Positions 39,361 through 46,885 of a stretch of DNA of 64,000 nt are shown piece after piece (positions within the stretch are counted from its first letter, which is position 1; the number at the start of each line of letters is the position of its first letter). The stretch is taken from NCBI RefSeq assembly GCF_003931565.1, contig NZ_RRYI01000012.1, positions 1 to 64,000 on the forward strand, given 5' to 3'. Source of the stretch: Caulobacter sp. 602-1. Its GTDB lineage: Bacteria > Pseudomonadota > Alphaproteobacteria > Caulobacterales > Caulobacteraceae. The notes below the pieces were generated by a model that worked only from the letters and a program-made list of their open reading frames with translations, was not told the DNA's origin and made no database searches. A program made the position numbers and the translations under genes.

Positions 39361-39962
39361 CGCGGGGAGCTCAATCGCTCCGCGTCGGCGAGGATCGCAT
39401 GCATGGCGTCACCCGCCGATGCGCCGTCACGATCATAGGCCCCCGCCTCGAGAATGGCCTGCAACGCCCGGCGGGCGCGGCTGACACGGCTCTTCACGGT
39501 GCCCACGGCGCAGCCGCAGATCTCGGCGGCCTCTTCGTAGGCGAAGCCGCCGGCCCCGACCAGGATCAGGGCTTCGCGCTGCTCGGCGGGAAGCATGCCA
39601 AGGCCCAGGCGGAGTTCGTCAAGGGCGACGGGCGCCTCGGGATCGTCGACCGCCACCAGGGTCCGCTCGGCGGCTTCCTGGTCAAGCTGGCTCTGGCGCC
39701 AGCTGCGGCGCTTTTCCGAATAGAACTGGTTGCGCAGGATCATGAAGGTCCAGGCCTTCATGTTAGTGCCCAACTGGAAGCTGGCGCGCGCGTCCCAGGC
39801 CTTCATCATGGCGTCCTGCGCCAGATCGTCGGCCGCGGTGGGGTCGCCGGTCAGGGTGCGGGCGAAGGCGCGCAGATGCGGAATCAGGGTGACCAGTTCG
39901 CGCTTGAACTGGTTGTCACGGACGGGGTCGGGCGGCGAGCGGCCGACTTGCGGTTCGCTCAT
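39357..39962 (-). CDS. sigT: ECF15 general-stress sigma factor SigT
   Basis: A 201-aa sigma factor (EcfG type). Region 2 includes DLAQDAMMKAWDAR and MKAWTFMILRNQFYSEKRR; region 4 includes LPAEQREALILVGAGGFAYEEAAEICGCAVGTVKSRV in pieces typical of ECF15. It is held by NepR until phosphorylated PhyR removes the anti-sigma factor. It recognises GGAAC-N16/17-CGTT promoters, of which this window holds many, including its own. It sits two bases after nepR and overlaps phyK. Confidence 0.97.
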   Translation of the reverse strand: MSEPQVGRSPPDPVRDNQFKRELVTLIPHLRAFARTLTGDPTAADDLAQDAMMKAWDARASFQLGTNMKAWTFMILRNQFYSEKRRSWRQSQLDQEAAERTLVAVDDPEAPVALDELRLGLGMLPAEQREALILVGAGGFAYEEAAEICGCAVGTVKSRVSRARRALQAILEAGAYDRDGASAGDAMHAILADAERLSSPR

Positions 39963-39964
39963 GC

Positions 39965-40177
39965 TCAGCGCTCTCCCTTCGGGGGCTCGGCCTTGCGGAG
40001 AATTTCGAGGAATTCGTCGGGCACCGCCTCATTGACGACCTCGTCGAACATCTGACGCAGCTTCACGCCGATGGCCTGCTGGCGCAGACGCGCTTCATCC
40101 AGCGCCGCGGCGCTCTTGCGTTTGTCTTCCATGGGTACGTGTTCGATCATGTCCTCGACACCGAAGTGCATGTGCAT
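39965..40177 (-). CDS. nepR: Anti-sigma factor NepR
   Basis: A 70-aa anti-sigma factor that binds SigT, or the sigma-like domain of PhyR. The core LRQQAIGVKLRQMFDEVVNE followed by AVPDEFLEILRKAE is the NepR signature. I choose the ATG at 40177 (MHMHFGVED): a purine-rich AAAGGGGGCGG lies upstream and the SigT promoter is about 45 bp away. An internal ATG at 40132 would give a 55-aa protein that keeps the whole core. It is followed directly by sigT, so both are made together. Confidence 0.93.
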   Translation of the reverse strand: MHMHFGVEDMIEHVPMEDKRKSAAALDEARLRQQAIGVKLRQMFDEVVNEAVPDEFLEILRKAEPPKGER

Positions 40178-40220
40178 CGGCGTCCGCCCCCTTTGGCCGA
40201 ATGTCTTTCCGCCAGACGAC

Positions 40221-40245
40221 AACGTGGTTTTCCGTGCCCGGTTCC
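40221..40245 (-). promoter_or_regulatory. SigT promoter of nepR-sigT-phyK
   Basis: Minus strand GGAAC (40245-40241), CGTT (40224-40221), 16-bp spacer. It gives positive autoregulation of the sigma factor operon, as known in C. crescentus. Confidence 0.88.
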
Positions 40246-40284
40246 CTAAGCTTGGGCTTAAGATGTCAAAAATTCGCAACGGAC

Positions 40285-40309
40285 GGAACCGCTCAGTTGA
40301 GGCGGCGTT
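40285..40309 (+). promoter_or_regulatory. SigT promoter of phyR
   Basis: Plus strand GGAAC (40285-40289), CGTT (40306-40309), 16-bp spacer. It is divergent from the nepR promoter, 40 bp away, so both arms of the switch are under SigT. Confidence 0.88.
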
Positions 40310-40383
40310 ATCGACCATCGACGGAACGGCATAGCTTTGCCGTTCGTTAGTTAGTTTCCGAAGACACCGCATCGGGAGGGGTC

Positions 40384-41184
40384 ATGAGTCTTCTTGCTCG
40401 GCTGGCGCCGCATCTGCCTTACATCCGCCGCTACGCCCGCGCCCTCACCGGCGATCAGTCGACGGGCGATCATTATGTCCGCGTAGCCCTCGAGGCCCTG
40501 GCGGCCGGAGAGCGTTCGCTGGACGACGATCTGTCGCCGCGCGTGGCGCTCTATCGCGTCTTCCACGCCATCTGGCTCAGTTCCGGCGCCCAACTCGAGG
40601 CCCGTCGCGACGAAGGCCTGACGGCCGGCGACGACGCCGCCCAGCGCCTGATGCGAATCGCTCCGCGTTCGCGGCAGGCCTTCCTGCTCACCGCGCTCGA
40701 GGGCTTCACGCCGACCGAAGCCGCCCAGATCCTCGACTGTGACTTCGGCGAGGTCGAACGCCTGATCTCCGACGCCCAGGCCGAGATCGACGCCGAGCTG
40801 GCCACCGAAGTTCTGATCATCGAGGACGAGCCGGTCATCGCCGCCGACATCGAGGCCCTGGTCAAGGAACTGGGCCACCAGGTCACCGACATCGCCGCCA
40901 CCCGCGGCGAGGCGGTCGAGGCCGTGGCCCGTCGCAAGCCCGGCTTGGTGCTGGCCGACATCCAGCTGGCCGATGGCTCGTCCGGCATCGACGCGGTCAA
41001 GGACATCCTGGGCCGGATGGACGTGCCGGTGATTTTCATCACCGCCTTCCCCGAGCGCCTGCTGACCGGCGAGCGCCCGGAGCCGACCTTCCTGATCACC
41101 AAGCCCTTCCAGCCGGAAACGGTGAAGGCGGCGATCGGCCAGGCGCTGTTCTTCCACCCGCGCCGGGCCGCCAAGGCGGCCTGA
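40384..41184 (+). CDS. phyR: Anti-anti-sigma response regulator PhyR
   Basis: A 266-aa protein with an ECF-sigma-like N-terminal domain (about residues 1-130) and a C-terminal receiver (about 140-266). The phosphoacceptor is Asp192 in VLADIQLADGSSG. The receiver also has the acidic IIEDEP motif, TAFPERLL after the switch residue, and conserved Lys in ITKPFQP. Phosphorylation frees the sigma-like domain to capture NepR and release SigT. GGGAGGGG lies just before the ATG. It is transcribed alone from a SigT promoter and ends at a hairpin. Confidence 0.98.
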   Translation: MSLLARLAPHLPYIRRYARALTGDQSTGDHYVRVALEALAAGERSLDDDLSPRVALYRVFHAIWLSSGAQLEARRDEGLTAGDDAAQRLMRIAPRSRQAFLLTALEGFTPTEAAQILDCDFGEVERLISDAQAEIDAELATEVLIIEDEPVIAADIEALVKELGHQVTDIAATRGEAVEAVARRKPGLVLADIQLADGSSGIDAVKDILGRMDVPVIFITAFPERLLTGERPEPTFLITKPFQPETVKAAIGQALFFHPRRAAKAA

Positions 41185-41214
41185 TCTCAGGGTTGTCCCG
41201 ATAGACCCGTGAAG

Positions 41215-41240
41215 CGGCTCTCCGAAAGGAGGGCCGTTTT
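41215..41240 (+). terminator. Terminator after phyR
   Basis: A 9-bp stem with one wobble pair (41215-41223 with 41228-41236), a GAAA loop and a T run from 41237. Confidence 0.8.
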
Positions 41241-41409
41241 TCGTTGGCCGTGCGTCGGACTCTTGCGGCCCCCTATTGCCCTGGGGCGGATGAGGGATCG
41301 CGAAGACGAAACCGCCGCGACAACGGTCAGGCTGTCGCGGCGGTTCTGATCTTGGCCCTCACGCCATCGCTCTCTCGCGAAGGCGTGAGCGTTTGGACCG
41401 TAGCGGTCG

Positions 41410-41673
41410 TTACGGCGTCTGGCGCACCGGCGCCTGCTGGGTGTCATAGCGCTGCGCCTCGGCGGGCGTCTTGGCGCCGTTATTGACCTCGACGGCGGCG
41501 AGGTCGTTGGCGCGGAAGGTCCAGGCCCCGAACAGGGCCAGCGCCGCGAGCACGATGGAGATGATCAGCACCCAGAACACGTGGCGTCCCCAACGGCCCT
41601 GGCGGGCGCGGGTGGCGTTCACGCGTGGGCCGCGCGTGTCGGGCGCGACGTCGTGATGAATGTCGGCGGGCAT
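41410..41673 (-). CDS. Small single-TM membrane protein (87 aa)
   Basis: Starts at ATG 41673, nine bases after GGAGG. A basic N-terminal half (TRARQGRWGRHV) is followed by one membrane helix at about residues 32-52 (FWVLIISIVLAALALFGAW) and a short polar, proline-rich tail. I do not recognise a family. It is the second gene of a two-gene unit; the ribosome site overlaps the stop of the upstream gene, so they are coupled. The pair sits behind a SigT-type promoter. Confidence 0.7.
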   Translation of the reverse strand: MPADIHHDVAPDTRGPRVNATRARQGRWGRHVFWVLIISIVLAALALFGAWTFRANDLAAVEVNNGAKTPAEAQRYDTQQAPVRQTP

Positions 41674-41687
41674 GATGTCATACCTCC

Positions 41688-41876
41688 TTATGGCGTCCAG
41701 ATACGGGCGGCGTCCGCGCGGTCGCGGTCGCTGAAAGCCTGCACCATCCCGGCGGAGGCTCCGACCGCCGCGATCACGACCAAGGCCATGACGCGCGAGC
41801 GCACCCTTCTTTGACGCTGCGTGAGCGTCGAGACGAAAACCGTACCGCCATGTTCGGCCTGATAAGTCCGGATCAC
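41688..41876 (-). CDS. Small single-TM protein (62 aa)
   Basis: I choose the GTG at 41876 because GGGAG precedes it by seven bases, and the SigT-type box at 41923-41947 then gives a 40-base leader; an ATG at 41906 would start almost at the transcript end. The protein has a basic middle (TQRQRRVRSR), one hydrophobic segment VMALVVIAAVGASAGMVQAF, and a charged tail. No family is recognised. It is the first gene of the pair with the 87-aa protein. Confidence 0.62.
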   Translation of the reverse strand: MIRTYQAEHGGTVFVSTLTQRQRRVRSRVMALVVIAAVGASAGMVQAFSDRDRADAARIWTP

Positions 41877-41922
41877 GACGTTGCTCCCTGCCCCGGCGGA
41901 CCACATGTCCGCCTGGGATTTC

Positions 41923-41947
41923 AACGTGTTCCGGACACCACCGTTCC
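41923..41947 (-). promoter_or_regulatory. SigT-type promoter of the small membrane protein pair
   Basis: Minus strand GGAAC (41947-41943), CGTT (41926-41923), 16-bp spacer. Confidence 0.72.
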
Positions 41948-42183
41948 CGCCGCCCGCCCGTTTCGGTCCTTCGCGAAAAAAATCGCGCGAGGCCGGAACC
42001 GTTCGCCCGGGACGTCGTTTCTATTTTTGCGAAGGCGGCGACGCCCCCCCGACTTAAGGCTGGCGATAGCCAGCCTGCCGCCTTCGCACCCCCTTTGTTG
42101 ATGCGAACTTGGGCGGACCGGATGACCGGCCCGCCTTTCCTTCCGATGGGTACGACAGGCCTGGGAGGCCCGCCCATCCCGGC
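41948..42183. other. Intergenic region with nested inverted repeats
   Basis: No gene is seen. An 11-bp perfect repeat (42029-42039 with 42077-42087) encloses a second hairpin, GGCTGGC-GATA-GCCAGCC (42058-42075). A third hairpin with one mismatch (42112-42121 with 42126-42135) lies nearer the ompA-like gene and probably helps end its transcript. The nested arrangement could form a cruciform or a structured RNA. Confidence 0.5.
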
Positions 42184-42660
42184 CTACTTGCTCTCCAGAT
42201 CGAACAGGATGTCCGCCCGTCGGCGCAGCGGCGCGGACGCGCCCGACGCCGCCACCGCCCCGGCGTCCCCCACGGCGGCCGTATCGATCTCGACCTTGCC
42301 GAAGCCGGCCTTGGCCAGGGCCGAGGTCACCGTTTGGGCGCGACGCTTGGACAGGGCCAGATTGGCCTCGGAGGTCCCGACCGCATCGGCCAGACCCGTC
42401 ACCCGCACGGATTTCACGGCGCAACCTCTCGCCTGGGTCTGGGCGTTGGACAGCAGCATGCGGGCCTCCTTCGTCAGCTCGGCGCTGTCCTGCTCGAAAT
42501 AGACCGAGGACTGGAAATCGGCACAGGCGGGCGGCGCGGCGGCCACGGGCTTGCGCAACACCCGCCAGGGGCTCTCGGACGTGGCGCAGCCCGCCAGCGC
42601 CAGGACCACGCCCGCCACGCTGATGGCCTGCACGGCGTTGGTGATCTTCATCGTCTTCAT
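42184..42660 (-). CDS. OmpA-family lipoprotein
   Basis: A 158-aa precursor. The signal peptide ends in the lipobox LALAGC (Cys at about residue 24), and the C-terminal OmpA-like domain has VYFEQDSAEL and VTGLADAVGTSEANLALSKRRA, the peptidoglycan-binding helix region. It probably tethers the outer membrane to the cell wall. The start at 42660 follows GGAGGAGGG; an ATG three codons later is possible. It is separated from the glycine-zipper gene upstream by a terminator, and I found no SigT box for it. Confidence 0.85.
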   Translation of the reverse strand: MKTMKITNAVQAISVAGVVLALAGCATSESPWRVLRKPVAAAPPACADFQSSVYFEQDSAELTKEARMLLSNAQTQARGCAVKSVRVTGLADAVGTSEANLALSKRRAQTVTSALAKAGFGKVEIDTAAVGDAGAVAASGASAPLRRRADILFDLESK

Positions 42661-42693
42661 TCGAACCCTCCTCCTCGAACCTGCGAACACAAG

Positions 42694-42722
42694 AAAGGCG
42701 ATCGGCTGGGCCGATCGCCTTT
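42694..42722. terminator. 13-bp perfect hairpin between the lipoprotein genes
   Basis: 42694-42706 pairs with 42710-42722 across a 3-base loop. The ends are A-rich and T-rich, so it can work in either direction; the minus-strand glycine-zipper transcript is the likely client. Confidence 0.75.
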
Positions 42723-42749
42723 CGTTGGCGTCGTCGCGTCCCGTCCAGC

Positions 42750-43094
42750 TTAGTAGCGGGGCGCGCCATCTTCCCAGTAATAACGACCGCTGCGAGAGTC
42801 GTAGTAGTAGTAGCGGCCCGCGCGCTCGTCATAATACTGGCGGCGGTTGGTGTCCGTCGCGCCACAGCCGCCGTCTTCGCGGCAGCCCTTGATGGCCCCA
42901 GCGGTGCCGCCGATGGCCGCGCCGATCGCGGCCCCCGTGCCCGCGCTGCCGCTGCCCACATTGTTGCCGATCACGGCGCCGGCCAGGGCGCCGATGGCCG
43001 CGCCGCCAGCGGCGTTGCGCTCCACATTGCCGGTCGAGGTGCACGCCGCGGCGAGCACGCCCACGCCCATCAGGGCGATCATGGTCATCTTCAT
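42750..43094 (-). CDS. Glycine-zipper lipoprotein with tyrosine-rich tail
   Basis: A 114-aa precursor. The signal peptide ends in LAAAC (Cys18). Residues about 29-70 are a glycine-zipper hairpin (GGAAIGALAGAVIGNNVG and GTGAAIGAAIGGTAGAI), and a short CREDGGC loop follows. The C-terminus has nine tyrosines within 25 residues (RRQYYDERAGRYYYYDSRSG). Glycine-zipper lipoproteins are common envelope-stress products in alphaproteobacteria. It has its own SigT-type promoter, divergent from the lipid kinase operon. Confidence 0.82.
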   Translation of the reverse strand: MKMTMIALMGVGVLAAACTSTGNVERNAAGGAAIGALAGAVIGNNVGSGSAGTGAAIGAAIGGTAGAIKGCREDGGCGATDTNRRQYYDERAGRYYYYDSRSGRYYWEDGAPRY

Positions 43095-43135
43095 CCTGGC
43101 TCTCCGTTCCAAGCTTCCTGTCCCCTGCTGCAGCA

Positions 43136-43160
43136 AACGACTCCCAAGCGCGACGGTTCC
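43136..43160 (-). promoter_or_regulatory. SigT-type promoter of the glycine-zipper lipoprotein
   Basis: Minus strand GGAAC (43160-43156), CGTT (43139-43136), 16-bp spacer. Ten bp separate it from the divergent box at 43171. Confidence 0.75.
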
Positions 43161-43170
43161 GTTTGGCGGG

Positions 43171-43196
43171 GGAACCACGGCCGAGCTCCGCCCGTT
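43171..43196 (+). promoter_or_regulatory. SigT-type promoter of the lipid kinase operon
   Basis: Plus strand GGAAC (43171-43175), CGTT (43193-43196), 17-bp spacer; predicted start site about 28 bp before the GTG at 43231. Confidence 0.7.
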
Positions 43197-43230
43197 GCGT
43201 CGGCGAGTTTTGACGAGAAAAGGGGAGCGC

Positions 43231-44094
43231 GTGAAGCGCATCGAGGTCGTCGCCAACACCGCGTCCGGATCCGTTGGCCCGGACGCGCCGCGGATCGCCG
43301 AACAACTGCTGGCGGAATACGGCGTCTCCGGTGTCGTCCACGCGCCGCAACCGGGCGAGCTGGTCGACTGCCTGAGGACGGTGATCGACAGCGCGCCGGA
43401 CGCGGTGTTGGTCCTGGCCGGCGACGGCACGGCCCGCGCCGCCGCCGAAATGGCCGGACCGGAGGGGCCCCTGATCGCTCCCCTGCCCGGCGGCACCATG
43501 AACATGCTGCCGCGCGCCCTCTACGGCGACCGCGACTGGCAGGCGGCGATGAAGGCCTGCCTGGAGAGCGGCGAGGCGAGGACCATCTCCGGCGGCGAGG
43601 TCGGCGGACGCCTGTTCTTCGTCGCCGCCATCCTGGGCAGCCCGGCCCTGTGGGCCACCGCGCGCGAGGCGGCCCGCGAAGGCCGCTTCAACATCGCCCT
43701 GGCCCGCGCCCGCCGCGCCTTCCGCAACGCCTTCTCAGGGCGACTTCGCTTCTCGCTGGATGGGCGGCCCGAGATCAAGGCCGAGGCCCTGACCCTGATG
43801 TGCCCGCTGGTCTCGACCGCCCTGGACGCCGAGGAGCGGGCCCTGGAGGCCGCGGCGCTCGATCCATCCAGCGCGCTCGACGTCTTCCGTCTCGGGTTCA
43901 ACGCCGCCCGCGGCCATTGGCGCGAGGATCCCTCGGTGAACGCCGGGCGCTGCCGCACCGGCAAGATCCGCGCCCATGGCCGCATCCCCGCGATCCTGGA
44001 CGGCGAGCCGGCGCGGTTCGATCCCGAGGTGTCGATCCGCTTCCGCCCGAAGGCCTTCCGCGCACTGGTTCCGCCGGACGAGACCGCTGAATGA
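43231..44094 (+). CDS. Diacylglycerol kinase-family lipid kinase
   Basis: A 287-aa protein of the DagK/YegS catalytic family. N-terminal VVANTASGSVG, then LVLAGDGTARAAAE (GDGT nucleotide motif) and PLPGGTMNMLPRAL. Such enzymes phosphorylate diacylglycerol, sphingoid bases or other membrane lipids at the inner membrane. The start is a GTG at 43231 preceded by AGGGGAG. It overlaps the phosphoesterase gene (ATGA) and sits behind a SigT-type promoter, so membrane lipid adjustment under stress is the likely role; the substrate is unknown. Confidence 0.87.
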   Translation: MKRIEVVANTASGSVGPDAPRIAEQLLAEYGVSGVVHAPQPGELVDCLRTVIDSAPDAVLVLAGDGTARAAAEMAGPEGPLIAPLPGGTMNMLPRALYGDRDWQAAMKACLESGEARTISGGEVGGRLFFVAAILGSPALWATAREAAREGRFNIALARARRAFRNAFSGRLRFSLDGRPEIKAEALTLMCPLVSTALDAEERALEAAALDPSSALDVFRLGFNAARGHWREDPSVNAGRCRTGKIRAHGRIPAILDGEPARFDPEVSIRFRPKAFRALVPPDETAE

Positions 44095-44882
44095 GGCTGG
44101 TCCAGCTCTCCGACATCCATTTCGGCGGCGAAAACAAGGAAGCCGTCGAGGCCGCGACCGCCTGGATCACCGAGGCCCGGCCCGACCTGGTGGTCGTCGC
44201 CGGCGACCTGACCCTGGACGGCAAGGTCCCCGAGTTCGACGCCGCCGCGGCCTGGCTGAAGCGCCTGCCCGACCCGATGATCGTCGTGCCCGGCAACCAC
44301 GACACGCCCTTCGTCGGTCTCGGCGAGCTCGTCGAGCGCTTCACCCGCGCCTGGCGTCGGTTCAGGGACCGGTTCGGCGACGAGGACGGCGCGGCCTGGC
44401 GGACGCCGGGGATCACCGTGACCTCGCTGAACACCGCCCGCGCCGCCCAGGCGCGCTGGAACTGGTCGAAAGGCGCGGTGTCGCGCGGCCAGATCCGCCG
44501 CGTCGTCCGCGAACTGGAGGCCGCCCCCGCCGGCGACCTCAGGGTGGTGGTCTGCCACCATCCCCTCATGGAGGTTCTGGGCGGACCGATGACCGCCAAG
44601 GTCCGTGGCGGAGTCGACGCGGCCAATCGCTTCGTCCAGGCCGGGGCCGACATCATCCTGTCGGGCCATATCCACCTGCCGTTCGTCACCGCCGTCCCAT
44701 TCGGCGACGGCAAGACCCAGGCGATCGGCTCGGGCACCCTCTCGCATCGAGAGCGGGGCGCGGCGCCGGGCTTCAACGTCATCGAGGTCGAGCCGGGCTG
44801 CGTGCGCGTGCAGGCTCTGGCCTATGCGCACGGCAAGTTCGAGGTCTGGCGGACATGGGCCTGCGATCGGCGCGTCCCCTGA
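44091..44882 (+). CDS. Calcineurin-like metallophosphoesterase
   Basis: A 263-aa two-metal phosphoesterase. Metal ligands are in QLSDIHFGG, VVAGDLTLDG, VPGNHD, CHHPL and SGHIHLP. The fold resembles CpdA/Icc-type cyclic nucleotide or phospholipid (UDP-diacylglucosamine-like) hydrolases. It is translationally coupled to the lipid kinase, so a lipid or lipid-phosphate substrate is plausible. It ends at a good terminator. Confidence 0.87.
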   Translation: MRLVQLSDIHFGGENKEAVEAATAWITEARPDLVVVAGDLTLDGKVPEFDAAAAWLKRLPDPMIVVPGNHDTPFVGLGELVERFTRAWRRFRDRFGDEDGAAWRTPGITVTSLNTARAAQARWNWSKGAVSRGQIRRVVRELEAAPAGDLRVVVCHHPLMEVLGGPMTAKVRGGVDAANRFVQAGADIILSGHIHLPFVTAVPFGDGKTQAIGSGTLSHRERGAAPGFNVIEVEPGCVRVQALAYAHGKFEVWRTWACDRRVP

Positions 44883-44890
44883 CAAACAAG

Positions 44891-44920
44891 AACGGCGCGA
44901 CCCGAGGGCCGCGCCGTTTT
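44891..44920 (+). terminator. Terminator of the lipid kinase operon
   Basis: A 9-bp stem (44891-44899 with 44910-44918) followed by T residues. Confidence 0.85.
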
Positions 44921-44942
44921 CATTGTCTCGCCGTGCTGACGC

Positions 44943-45122
44943 CTAGCGTGGCGCGCCGCGGCCGCCTCGGAAGAGGTGGCTGACCAGCGACACCAGGAAC
45001 AGGATCAGGAAGACATAGAACAGGATCTTGGCGATCCCGATCGCGGTCCCGGCGATGCCGGTGAAGCCCAGGAGGGCGGCGATCAGAGCGACCACCAGAA
45101 AGGTAACGGCCCAGTTCAGCAT
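44943..45122 (-). CDS. DUF1328 (YtjA-like) small membrane protein
   Basis: A 59-aa protein almost wholly made of two membrane helices (residues about 4-20 and 29-48), beginning [20 protein letters not shown] and ending in a basic GGRGAPR tail. DUF1328/YtjA proteins are common, stress-linked and of unknown function. GGAGAG lies about six bases before the ATG. A SigT-type box lies about 80 bp upstream, immediately after the sodB stop. Confidence 0.88.
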   Translation of the reverse strand: MLNWAVTFLVVALIAALLGFTGIAGTAIGIAKILFYVFLILFLVSLVSHLFRGGRGAPR

Positions 45123-45198
45123 GGGTCTCTCCGGATGAGCCCGGCCTTTCGAGCCGGGGCGTTGTCTTTAATCAAGGCCCATGGCCCCGCTTGGAGAA

Positions 45199-45223
45199 AA
45201 CGCACCCGACTCCCGGGCGTTCC
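45199..45223 (-). promoter_or_regulatory. SigT-type promoter of the DUF1328 gene
   Basis: Minus strand GGAAC (45223-45219), CGTT (45202-45199), 16-bp spacer. It lies between the sodB stop and the DUF1328 start. Confidence 0.75.
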
Positions 45224-45236
45224 GGAAATTCAGGCC

Positions 45237-45857
45237 CTATTCCGGAGCCGGATAGGCCCAGCCCTGCTGGCCCGACTTGGCCGCGGCATATTGGCTGTCG
45301 GCCAGGGTCCAGTTGAGCAGGTTGTCGAACACGGCTTCCAGGAAGCCCTTCCGCAGGTTCTGGTAGTCCAGATAGTAGGCGTGCTCCCAGACGTCGGCGA
45401 CCGCCAGGGCCGTCAGGTCCTGGGTGACCGGGCTTTCGGCGTCGTGGGTCGAGATGACCTTCAGCGCGCCCGAGGCGTCCGAGACCAGCCACACCCAGCC
45501 CGAGCCGAAGTGGCCGATGCCTTCGGCGACGAACTTCTCCTTCAGGGCCGCGAGGCCGCCGAAGGTCGAGTCGATGGCGGCGGCCAGGTCGGCGCCCGGA
45601 GCGGTCTTGGTGGGCGAAAGGCCGTCCCAGAAGAAGGCGTGGTTCCAGGCCTGGGCGGCGTTGTTGAACACCTTGCCCGGGCCGGCGCCCTTGATCACGG
45701 CTTCCAGCGAACCCTTGTCGTCGCCGTTCAGCAGGCCGTTCAGCGCGGTCACATAGGCCGCGTGGTGCTTGTCATGGTGGAAATGGAGGGTGTTGGCGGA
45801 GATCGTCGGCTCCAGCGCGTCGTACGCGTAGGGCAGGTCCGGCAGCTTGTACGTCAT
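45237..45857 (-). CDS. sodB: Superoxide dismutase, Fe/Mn family
   Basis: A 206-aa cytosolic superoxide dismutase. Metal ligands are His in LHFHHDKHH, His in AQAWNHAFFWDGL, and Asp/His in DVWEHAYYLDYQ. The GGL/AWNH context and length favour the iron form, but Mn cannot be excluded from sequence. The ATG at 45857 gives the classical N-terminus (YKLPDLPYAYDALEP). No SigT box was found for it, although its neighbours on both sides have one. Confidence 0.95.
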   Translation of the reverse strand: MTYKLPDLPYAYDALEPTISANTLHFHHDKHHAAYVTALNGLLNGDDKGSLEAVIKGAGPGKVFNNAAQAWNHAFFWDGLSPTKTAPGADLAAAIDSTFGGLAALKEKFVAEGIGHFGSGWVWLVSDASGALKVISTHDAESPVTQDLTALAVADVWEHAYYLDYQNLRKGFLEAVFDNLLNWTLADSQYAAAKSGQQGWAYPAPE

Positions 45858-46041
45858 GTTCACTCCATGGGAAGGCGTTCCAGGGAGGAGGGAACGCGCG
45901 GGAAGCATCTAGAGCGCGCCAGGACAAAGCGTAAGCGGTTTCACCGCCGCAAGCCGCCCAGGCGTGCTCAAATTTTCGAGATAGATTCCCTTGAAAACTT
46001 AGGGTTTCCGGGAAATCCGAAGAACAACGCTCCAAGACAAA

Positions 46042-46065
46042 CGCCACCGAACGGATCCGGTGGCG
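46042..46065 (-). terminator. Hairpin after the DUF883 operon
   Basis: CGCCACCG (46042-46049) pairs with CGGTGGCG (46058-46065); a short T-rich stretch follows on the minus strand. Confidence 0.6.
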
Positions 46066-46090
46066 TCGGTCTTGAACAAGATTGACGTGA

Positions 46091-46489
46091 TCAGCGCTGC
46101 GGCGGCTTCGGGTCCAGGAAGGCCTTGGCCAGCGAAGCGGTCAGGCCAGGGTTCTTCAGGGCGAAGATTCCCGCGGCCAGACCGATGCCGATCGACATCA
46201 GCGGCCTGTCGCGCACGATCTCGACGACCTTGCTGGTCATGTCGAAGCCCTGTTGCGGGGCCTGCTGGCTGTTGTGATGACGACCTTCGACCTTGCGGGC
46301 GGCGATCATGCCGGCGACGGCGACGATCAGGGCCGCGACGGCCGAGACGATCGCGGCGGCGCCGGCCGCCGTGACGAGCGGAACCAGCACGGCGTAGATC
46401 GCGAAGGCGGCGGATACGACGGCCACCGCGGCGGCGGCGGCGATCGCCGCGGCCGCGGCCAGCGTCATCAGAGTCTTTTCGAAGATCAC
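46091..46489 (-). CDS. Alanine-rich membrane protein (holin-like phage-superfamily type)
   Basis: A 132-aa protein starting at GTG 46489, which overlaps the stop of the DUF883 gene. Two long hydrophobic helices (about residues 8-33 and 35-62) are followed by a polar linker (RKVEGRHHNSQQAPQQG) and a third, shorter hydrophobic segment near residues 98-112. This resembles the DUF1469/phage_holin_3_6 proteins that often pair with DUF883 proteins, but the match is by eye. Likely an inner-membrane stress protein. Confidence 0.68.
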   Translation of the reverse strand: MIFEKTLMTLAAAAAIAAAAAVAVVSAAFAIYAVLVPLVTAAGAAAIVSAVAALIVAVAGMIAARKVEGRHHNSQQAPQQGFDMTSKVVEIVRDRPLMSIGIGLAAGIFALKNPGLTASLAKAFLDPKPPQR

Positions 46490-46830
46490 CGGTTGTTGCT
46501 GCGGCCGCCGGAGAGCAGCAGGCCGATCAGCACGCCGACGCCGAGACCGGCGAGGGTGGCGGTGATCGGACGCTCACGCACGCGCTCGGAGACGTAGCGC
46601 TGGGCGTCCTCGATCTGCTGGCCGGCGGTGTCGGTATAGGTGCGGCTCTGCGCGCGCAGGGTTTCGAAGCCTTCCGCGACGGATTTCTCGACGCGCTTGG
46701 CGGCTTCGGTCAGCGAGACACGGGCGGCGTCGGCGGCGTGGGCGAAGCTCCGCTCGGCGTGTTCAACAGCCTCGAGGGTGGCCGACTTGGCCTTTTCGGC
46801 TTCCTTGGCGGCGGCGGGACTGGCGGGCAT
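46486..46830 (-). CDS. DUF883 (ElaB/YqjD-like) membrane-anchored protein
   Basis: A 114-aa protein. A long amphipathic, alanine- and charge-rich helix (residues about 5-85) is followed by RERPITATLAGLGVGVLIGLLLS, a C-terminal membrane anchor. ElaB/YqjD proteins bind ribosomes at the membrane in stationary-phase E. coli. I choose the ATG at 46830, seven bases after GGAG; an upstream ATG at 46836 is too close to that site. It is the first gene of a two-gene operon behind a SigT-type promoter. Confidence 0.8.
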   Translation of the reverse strand: MPASPAAAKEAEKAKSATLEAVEHAERSFAHAADAARVSLTEAAKRVEKSVAEGFETLRAQSRTYTDTAGQQIEDAQRYVSERVRERPITATLAGLGVGVLIGLLLSGGRSNNR

Positions 46831-46885
46831 GATCATCTCCTGTTCGCGACGCGACCGACCTGGGGCGCTGAAGCTGCGCCTCGTC

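Noticed and set aside
40323-40348. Second GGAAC followed by GTT just before phyR
   Set aside because: The spacing is 14 or 18 bases to GTT, outside the 17-18 to GTT (16-17 to CGTT) seen in the other boxes, so I do not call it a second SigT promoter.
45877-45881. GGAAC on the minus strand upstream of sodB
   Set aside because: No GTT at the right distance, so no SigT box is claimed for sodB.
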